Source of the DNA: Massospora cicadina
Lineage: Eukaryota; Entomophthoromycota; Entomophthoromycetes; Entomophthorales; Entomophthoraceae
Direction: 5' to 3'
Assembly: GCA_022478985.1 (NCBI GenBank)
Contig: JAKSZP010004176.1
Coordinates: 62,001-126,000, forward strand
Length of the DNA stretch: 64,000 nt
The notes under the pieces were generated by a model that had not been told where the DNA came from, did not search any database, and was given only the letters and a program-made list of their open reading frames with translations. This document shows, piece after piece, positions 57,731-64,000 of the stretch. Every line of letters starts with the position of its first letter. Position 1 is the stretch's first letter. Made by a program: the position numbers and the translations under genes.

Positions 57731-60700
57731 TCTAATGGGCTGCGGGGAGTCCGCCTTCTCCACAACTTCATGTCGACTCACATGAATATTGCAGCCGTCC
57801 AGGAGCCCTTATGTCCCCATTGAGAAAGAAGCATGGAATGGCAAATTTGGAGGTAATTCTTGTTGGACATCCTATGTAATCTTTATTATCCTCAACTCCC
57901 AGAGGAAATTCTACAAAATTTCTAATTACCTTAATAATTTACATTAGCTTGCCAAATTATCTACCCCTGAGTTTTTCTTCTTTGCTGCAAGCATATACCT
58001 GCCAAATGAACGCCTGGAGCAGGACCAGCTTATGGAGGAACTTGCTCTACTAGAACTCCCATGCTACCAAGTGCTTATGGGCGATTTCAGTACAATATTA
58101 AGTCAGGTGCAGGACACATTTCCTCTGGAAACACAAGAAAGACGAGGTACTTCTTGGCTTCAAGAGACTCAAGTCAAGTGGATCACAGATGCCCTTTCCT
58201 CATTGAATCTGGCCTATGTTGTATGTCTTGGATCCAAGGTTCAGGTCGGGAATTCATATCAGCTTCCAAGATTGATATGGCCCTAGTGGCCTCCTTGCTA
58301 GTGGGTCGAGTTTCCTATCCCATAACCCGGGATAACACTTTAAATGACCACAGATCCCTCACAGTGAACATGACAACCATCCTCAGACCATTAATGATGT
58401 TTTGGCCAAGGATTGCTCCAGGGCTAATGAACAGCCAGTTTATAATGAAGAAGATAAATGCGGTCATTTGTGAGCCAAAAAACCTGGACTCCCCTCATTT
58501 AAAATTGGCAAGAAAAATGGGCAGAGAGCAAAAGCAAGGATTTTTAAGGAAGCATAAAACTGTGCTAAGGCTCAAATGATGGCAGCTCAGGCTAAAGTCA
58601 TACGGGCTGAAGCTATAATAGATCACATTGAAAGGAATTGCTAACCGGAGCCTTCCACTCAATGGTTGGAGGTGTGGGAAGTGGCCTAAGAGAAGTATCA
58701 GTGGGAACTTACTGAACAAGAGAAACGGGCAGCGAACTTAACATCATTGCGTTACTACACCCACTGGGAATGCCCCACCCATTTATTCTACCAGAAACAA
58801 AAGCTCTCTCAAAAGATCAATAGATGGCAAACCTTCAGGTGGGGACCACCATCACCACAAACAAGGAGGAGATTACCAGTGAGATCATCGTTGTTATTCA
58901 GCCCACTTCAAGGCTTCCTAAGTGAACCCAGCGGAAGTTCATGAACTTCATTATAGAGGCTCCAGAACCATTAATTAAATTCTTACCAGATGCTGAACTT
59001 CTTGCATTAATCACGCAGAAAGAAGTATTGGACAATCTACTCCACAGCCTGAACCCGAAGTCCCCAGCCCAGATAATATCTCATTTGAAGTGTATCTAGT
59101 AGATCCCGTCACAGTTACAAAGGCCCTTCAGATCCTCTTCTCGACCCTCTTTGCAGAAGGGGAGTGCTTACTGACTATAGAGGATCCATTATGACCCTTA
59201 TCCATAAGAAAGCAAGCTGGGAGGACCTGGCAAGCTGGCGACTAATATCACTATTGAACAAAGACCAAAAGCTCTTTACTAAACTTCTAGCAAACCGCAT
59301 GACTAAGTGGGCAGCACCACGCCTCAACCCAGCTCAACATGGCTTTATCCCAAGGAGATCGCTTCGGAACAATTACAATGAGCTTCTGGAAGCCCTGTTA
59401 GCTAACTCATCTAGAACACATGTTTTGTGGTGCTTCAGGACATGAAAAGAGCATATGATCAAGTGAATTGGAATTATCTTGACGCCTCCCTAACCCGTCC
59501 CCACATCCCAACACAAGCCAGGACATGCTATCAGCGCTTTAAGCCCTGCTTCACACTATGGTATTGTCCCCAACGGGCTTTTCAGCAAAGGTGATGGGTA
59601 AACAGGGTCTCCGTCAAGGGGATACACTGAGCTAATCTTGTTCAACATAGCTTTGGATCCTCTTCTGGCCCTACTCCAGGAGCGACTGGTGGGTATTCAG
59701 GCTCCTGGGAGTCCCCCCACCCACACCATAACTTTGCTGATGACACAGCAGTAGCAGTTGGGTGTAAAAATGACCTAGACCTGGCCATGGAGGCCCTGGA
59801 TTGCTACTCCAAGGCGTCTAAATCAAAGGTTAACACTTCTAAAACCATTATAGTGCAAGTTGGTATCCCGCCATTTCCTCCACCTTTTGGTCTGAAACCT
59901 ACCTGTGGCAACTTTAGGCACTTGGGTGTCCTCATCACCCACAAGGGGTTGCGATCAAGGATAATGAGGACTGCTTGATAGAGCCAATAAACTTGTGTGT
60001 AGCCAGCTAGAAACGCGGTCATATCACCCTCAGGGTCGCTCTCTGATGGCAAATATTTTTCTGCTATCAAAGGTATGGTTTCTCACTCATGTCTGCCCCT
60101 TTTGGACAGTTTCTACTTGAGGTTGCATGTGATACTCCGCTGCTGGATATGGGGATTCAACCACCCACTCACAGCTCTAACCAAAATATACCAGCTTCGC
60201 AGTGAAGGGGCTTAGTTCCTTTAAATTCTTGGTACTATGCCACCATAATATTGATGGGGTTCCTTAAGCCCATCATTTGCTGGAATATGGCTCCAATGTC
60301 TCAGTGGGGTCAAACCTTACACCATGGTTTAGCGACCTCACTAGGGCTCACACAGGTCTCTCCAAAAGCTGTTAGGGAATTGCTAAAAAGGTACCCAGGC
60401 CACCACCTTAAACTCTCATCAAGTTTTTACTGGAACCAGGCTCCTTGCGCTTAAGAGGGTAGGGGTACAGGTGTACCACGCTTTCCCTTAAAAAAGGAGG
60501 GGCCCTGAGATCAGCCACCAAAATCACACCCTGATCCACAATGGGAGAGTTGTGATCTCCCGCCTCCACCCTTTGGACAAACCCTCAATGCGGCCTCCTC
60601 TCCTTGGACTTTTACCCCTCACTGTGGAATGTGATCTCAAGGCGCTTTGGAAGAAAGTTATCAATCCTGTTCAGTCAGAAAAAATGTCAAATATGCTGTG

Positions 60701-61110
60701 GCATGTTCTACTCTGCCCATACAGGATAGGGTATTAAACTGGTCCCACCTTCCAGCACAAGGGTTGCCACGATGTGCAGAGCTGACACACATTCTTCTCC
60801 ACCGCTTCTTTACTTGCCCCCTCATAGCCCCTTTCTGGAGCAAGGTCCGCGAAATTCTGTGAGAAGAACCCTGGGAAGCGCACCCTGTTCAGGACTTCAC
60901 GTTCAAGCTCTCACTGCCCAATTGCTTTCAATCATTGAGGGTCCTAGCATTTGCGTAGTGATATGGACTATTCATAATTCATATATTTGCGCCACTTTTG
61001 ACTCCACTCAGTGGATGCTGCTTCATATGATCACCCACTTTCAGTTTCATTATAAGATGGCTCTGAGAGTATTTACAAAGTCACCATGGGCCAATAGGTC
61101 AGTTTGAGCA
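57731..61110 (+). pseudogene. LINE K ORF2 (endonuclease and reverse transcriptase)
   Basis: The endonuclease begins near 57770 with NIAAVQEPLC (metal-binding Glu). It continues CYQVLMGDFS at about 58060-58093 (usual GDFN) and LNDHRSLTV at about 58340 (usual SDH). RT: frame 59164-59445 with DLASWRLISLLNKDQKLFTK and LNPAQHGFIPRRS; then MKRAYDQVNWNYL near 59445-59480, QGLRQGD near 59605-59625, and intact FADD at 59733-59744. The C-terminal region has CAELTHILLHRFFTCPL near 60775-60830 (Cys/His cluster) and IWTIHNSYIC near 60960. Many stops occur. Clearly a different family from LINE 2. Confidence 0.82.
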
Positions 61111-61256
61111 CATTCCTGTCTTGGCAAAGCTTTCCCCCACCTATTCAATACCTCCACTTACCCCTGCCTTCGCCTCAAGCTCTTAGGAGCTCAGGTTTGA
61201 TTAAATAAAAATTGGTGCATCCCCTCGGTAGTTTGGGACCAACTAGTGCTAAAAAA
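61111..61256 (+). other. LINE K 3' UTR and poly-A end
   Basis: Follows the ORF2 end. It contains TTAAATAAAAATTGG and finishes GGGACCAACTAGTGCTAAAAAA. The terminal sequence is the match for the two micro-insertions in F. The D target duplication GAGGCACCTTCCACAG starts at 61257. Confidence 0.8.
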
Positions 61257-62950
61257 GAGGCACCTTCCACAGCAAAGTTAAATCGTTTAAAATACCTGTG
61301 CATATTCCCATCACAACTGAGGGGTGTTAACTTCTTGATCCAAATGAATTCACCTCACTCCGAGCTCCAGCCTCAAGGAACAGCTAAAATAGATTCCAAA
61401 CATTGGGGAAACATTCTCTTGTGAACTAGCATAAGGTCACGCAGATGGATGCAAATCCACTAAAGTAGAATTGTAAGAAGTTGGGTTGTGATAAGGGACT
61501 AAAGTGACCCATGAGGGATACTCACAGGCCAATACATAACATTCTTCTCCTGACTCGCTGCTGACTGCACCTTTCCCCCCTGTCCCAGCTTGCTTAGCAA
61601 AATATTCATTGATTATTTTCTCAGCTTTAACAAATTAACGTGACATTGGCTGTCTTGCACCTCCTGTTGAAGTGCTTTTACTGATTTTACAATCCACAGC
61701 AGAATTCCAACTCAGAGTCCAGTTTACGCTCCAATGCCTGAAGCCATGAGAGAACATCCTCCACTGTGCTTTGCATTCTAGAATGCTTGCTTTAGTATTA
61801 CGCGCTTGTCAGTTGGCGTCATCTTTTTGATTAATGAGGGCAGTTGCTCTTGCACCAGCTCCTCTTTGACCCATCAAAGGGTATACAATTCCGCTCATAT
61901 GTCCGCATACCCTAAGTTCCTAATGAATGGATTGGTAATTGCTCGGCTTTGATCCACCTGACTAGCACCTTCCAACTGTTTAGCCTGACTCAGCAACTGG
62001 TAATATTCAGGGGACGCCAAAAAGGAGATGAAATATGGTCAGCTGTCCACTGATTACTCCACTTAACGTGAAAACTAAATTCAGCTCCCATGGAGTCAAC
62101 GTGATCCATTATCCGCTGATATCTTAGGGCAACCCTATCTCAAATCTGATCTAGCATGGCTTCAAGCGCTTCTGCCCATTCCACCAGGTCCATCATAGAA
62201 TGCTCAGTCTTGCTTCCTAATTTGGTGATGTCCTGAATCGATTTTGCTAGTAGGCCATGCCAATTTAAAAGTTCACCATCACTCAAGGTAACTCCTGATA
62301 CAATTGTTAAACCAAAACGCTCAATGATGGCGGACATCCACAACACGGTGGTCCACCTGCACCAGCGCCCCCTGAACTTTAAAAAAGAGTGATCAAGGTG
62401 GTTGAGAAGAAGAAGATTACTGTTCATTGCACTTGAATGAACTGCATGACATTCCCAATCTCAATTTTGTGGCAGGCCAGCACACGCAGTAGCTGGAATA
62501 TTGATTTCTTGTACATGACTAAATATCTTTGGTTCCATGAGTACTAAGCTGATGAGCCATCTCTATGGTAGTTTAATCAAGGTATGACATATACAACGCA
62601 TAGCGGATTTCTTGGTCCCGTTGATTGTAGAATAAGCTCAGAGCATGCTCCATTGCCTCATCTTCATAAAGCGGTATCCCCTCAGAAACCATTCTATAAT
62701 GCACTGCAGCTTCTGGGGTTCACATTTTTGTAGAGCGACCTTATTGATCCACTGTCACCTCAGGACATGCTTATAACTGAAAATAGTTCATAGCATCTTC
62801 ATTAACCAACTCTGTCACTGTGAAAAGCGTTAGTTCATCGTTAGATGCTTCCCAAGCTTCTTTGGCATATTGATCATGAAACCTGATCAGGGTTTGGCAT
62901 TATGAGTGAAGGCTCACATGATGCCCTAGTGCTGATAAGCACAGCTGACC
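61257..62950 (-). pseudogene. Element D gag, N-terminal half
   Basis: From the LTR side: broken frames to the frame 62140-62427 with LVEWAEALEAMLDQ, matching LAEWVEALEAVIAQ of A. Toward the LINE K junction comes SCDGNMHRYFKRFNFAVEGA (about 61275-61340), the equivalent of SCDGILHGYFKRFEFSVEGA in A. Gag continues on the far side of LINE K at 26752. The N-terminal region at 62430-62950 corresponds to A 12841-13480 but is very degenerate. Confidence 0.75.
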
Positions 62951-62956
62951 AGTGGC

Positions 62957-62974
62957 CCCCTGTAAAAAGCACCA
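62957..62974 (-). promoter_or_regulatory. Element D primer-binding site, degenerate
   Basis: Minus strand TGGTGCTTTTTACAGGGG. It matches the B/G site at 15 of 18 positions and adjoins the 5' LTR start at 62976. Confidence 0.75.
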
Positions 62975-62975
62975 A

Positions 62976-63444
62976 TGTTAGATTCTCAGCGTGATAGTTG
63001 ATTCATCTAAGCTGGTTTGCACAGGGTATTAGCCACTGAGCAACCAAATTGGATGATATGCAGATTTCTAACTCTTAATAGGAACTGATATATATAATAT
63101 ATGGAGCAATCGCCCCAATCGACCCTTTTTTATCATATAATAAATTCGGAAATTATCCGCGGAATAAAAAACCTCCTCCTATCATCCTTCCGGTCAACTC
63201 TATCTTGGTATTCCAAGTTATATCCATCTTCTGCTTAGTAATTTTTTATTCATTCCCTTTTAAGTCATTTTCGTCTATCTCAAGGTTTCAACGGAATTTC
63301 CCTAATTTGCTAAACTATTAATACTTTAATAAATTCGCTTCAAATTAATATTTCTTAAGTCTCAATTTCTAGGCTTTCCTCAACTCTAATTTCTGATCTG
63401 GTAGAATGTATAGCTTATTGTCCTGTCATATCAACTTCTTGACA
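62976..63444 (-). repeat. Element D 5' LTR (469 bp)
   Basis: Pairs with 21633-22102. It starts TGTTAGATTC on the plus strand and ends TTCTTGACA. TGAGG follows as the target duplication. Confidence 0.88.
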
Positions 63445-64000
63445 TGAGGAAGGTAGTCAGCCTTTTTAGAATTGAAATTCTCTGATAGCCCATCAATGCA
63501 GCGGGTAATCTGGTGGAGACCTAGAAGAGATACAAGCGTTGCAACTGAACCATGGTTTGAGCCTTGGTGAAGGTATCCAATAAAGAAAACTTGCCCTCCT
63601 CCTGACAGTTGGTTAATGACAGCGTGTTAGTTTCTAAGTGGATTTGCACCTGCTTCCTCTGCCACAAAATACACCCAAAAAAACATGAACACAAGGTTAG
63701 GCATTGCTAAGAAGCAAACATAAAAACCTAAACTGGTAAAACAAGAAGATTATTTTATGCCATACTTTGTAGGATGGTTGGGAGAAAGTTGAGGTGACCA
63801 ACACTTCAGACCTCAGGTCTAAATTAAGATCAAGCTGCTGCGCCAACTCTGTACCCATGAAGTTGACTGCTGCTTCAGTATCAACCAAGGCCTCAAAGGA
63901 CACCTGGTGTGCCACAATACAAATTTCTATTAAAAATAGGAAGTAGGCTTTCTTTTGATTATTGGCAGATATGATATTTTTGGCAGACACCAAAAACATT
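63445..64000 (-). pseudogene. Element C protease and protease-RT linker
   Basis: The frame 63697-63999 encodes AHQVSFEALVDTEAAVNFMG, a retropepsin active site reading D-T-E instead of D-T-G, then AQQLDLNLDL. Positions 63445-63696 are the decayed linker toward RT, which resumes at 21632. The frame runs off the window, so the gag and 5' LTR of C should lie beyond 64000. Confidence 0.8.

Larger units (their letters stand above)
26753..61256 (+). mobile_element. LINE K: non-LTR retrotransposon, split by element F
   Basis: Near full-length LINE of about 6.0 kb after removal of F: 26753-28482 plus 57031-61256. It has ORF1 with a zinc knuckle, an ORF2 endonuclease, an RT with intact FADD, a Cys/His-containing C-terminus and a short 3' tail GGGACCAACTAGTGCTAAAA. 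Its 16-bp imperfect duplication is LINE-like. The frames are decayed. It is a different family from LINE copies 1-3. Confidence 0.87.
21633..63444 (-). mobile_element. Element D: Gypsy retrotransposon split by LINE K
   Basis: LTRs at 21633-22102 and 62976-63444 (470 and 469 bp) flank the element, with TGGGG (21628-21632) and TGAGG (63445-63449) outside. Gag is cut by LINE K (26753-61256). Without that insertion D is about 7.3 kb, the size of its relative A. Minus-strand order: primer-binding site (62957-62974), gag N-terminus (61273-62950), gag C-terminus (about 25986-26752), protease, RT, RNase H, integrase. Confidence 0.9.
1830..64000 (-). mobile_element. Element C: outermost Gypsy retrotransposon, in three pieces
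   Basis: A minus-strand Ty3/Gypsy element split by two later insertions. Its pieces are about 1830-3603 (integrase and end of RNase H), 20502-21632 (reverse transcriptase and start of RNase H) and 63445-64000 (protease), with the 5' part beyond the window. The pieces join logically. RNase H is cut by element B at a perfect TACCT duplication (3599-3603 and 20502-20506). The protease-RT linker is cut by element D at TGGGG (21628-21632) against TGAGG (63445-63449). The domain order then reads protease, RT, RNase H, integrase. No LTR is visible. Confidence 0.85.

Noticed and set aside
1..64000. CRISPR arrays, bacterial operons, rRNA or tRNA genes, intron-containing host genes
   Set aside because: No regularly spaced repeats, no ribosomal or tRNA folds, and every long coding signal maps to a retrotransposon domain or an accessory ORF inside one.

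Overview
The window looks like a stretch of a repeat-rich fungal genome, plausibly a basidiomycete. The evidence is chromodomain-bearing Ty3/Gypsy polyproteins, LINEs encoding a zinc-knuckle ORF1, an endonuclease and a reverse transcriptase, and a complete lack of bacterial gene organisation. I cannot name the species. I see no convincing host gene, rRNA, tRNA or CRISPR array. Nearly everything is decaying retrotransposon sequence, full of in-frame stops and frameshifts.

The main result is the layout: a set of retrotransposons inserted into one another up to five levels deep. Most junctions can be read directly from LTR pairs and target-site duplications (TSDs). I use working names. Outermost is C (Gypsy, minus strand), split into three pieces: about 1830-3603, 20502-21632 and 63445 to the window end. 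Two elements landed in C. The first is B (Gypsy, minus, 3604-20501, perfect TSD TACCT), whose 5' LTR is itself split by A (Gypsy, plus, 12267-19607, TSD CCGAT/CCAAT). The second is D (Gypsy, minus, 21633-63444, TSD TGGGG/TGAGG). D's gag is split by LINE K (plus, 26753-61256, 16-bp imperfect TSD, poly-A end). LINE K is split by F (Gypsy, minus, 28483-57025, perfect TSD ACAGG). F holds LINE copy 1 (about 31829-36959), LINE copies 2 and 3 in tandem (about 39488-47240) and Gypsy G (minus, 48149-54739). At the far left, 1-1078 is the end of another chromodomain Gypsy (E, plus), tail-to-tail with C.

Removing the inner elements restores sensible sizes. D becomes about 7.3 kb, matching its relative A (7.34 kb). 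B is about 9.6 kb, F about 9.1 kb and LINE K about 6.0 kb. A, D and G form one family, with similar gag, a shared primer-binding site and a shared inverted repeat around the polypurine tract. B shares that primer-binding site but has unrelated 1.15-kb LTRs. F has 1.1-kb LTRs and a different primer-binding site.

The most unusual things are: (1) a decayed open reading frame in B, antisense to the element, lying between integrase and the 3' LTR, with a poly-A signal and hairpins where it converges on pol; (2) an extra decayed proline-rich sense ORF in the same position in F; (3) two tiny poly-A insertions (22 and 36 bp) flanked by 11- and 17-bp TSDs whose sequence matches the last bases of LINE K; (4) an inverted repeat spanning the polypurine tract/LTR junction in A, D and G; and (5) a TATA box next to GATA-type 8-bp repeats in the G LTR whose copy number differs between the two LTRs. 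None is proven functional. All coordinates marked as approximate were judged by eye.
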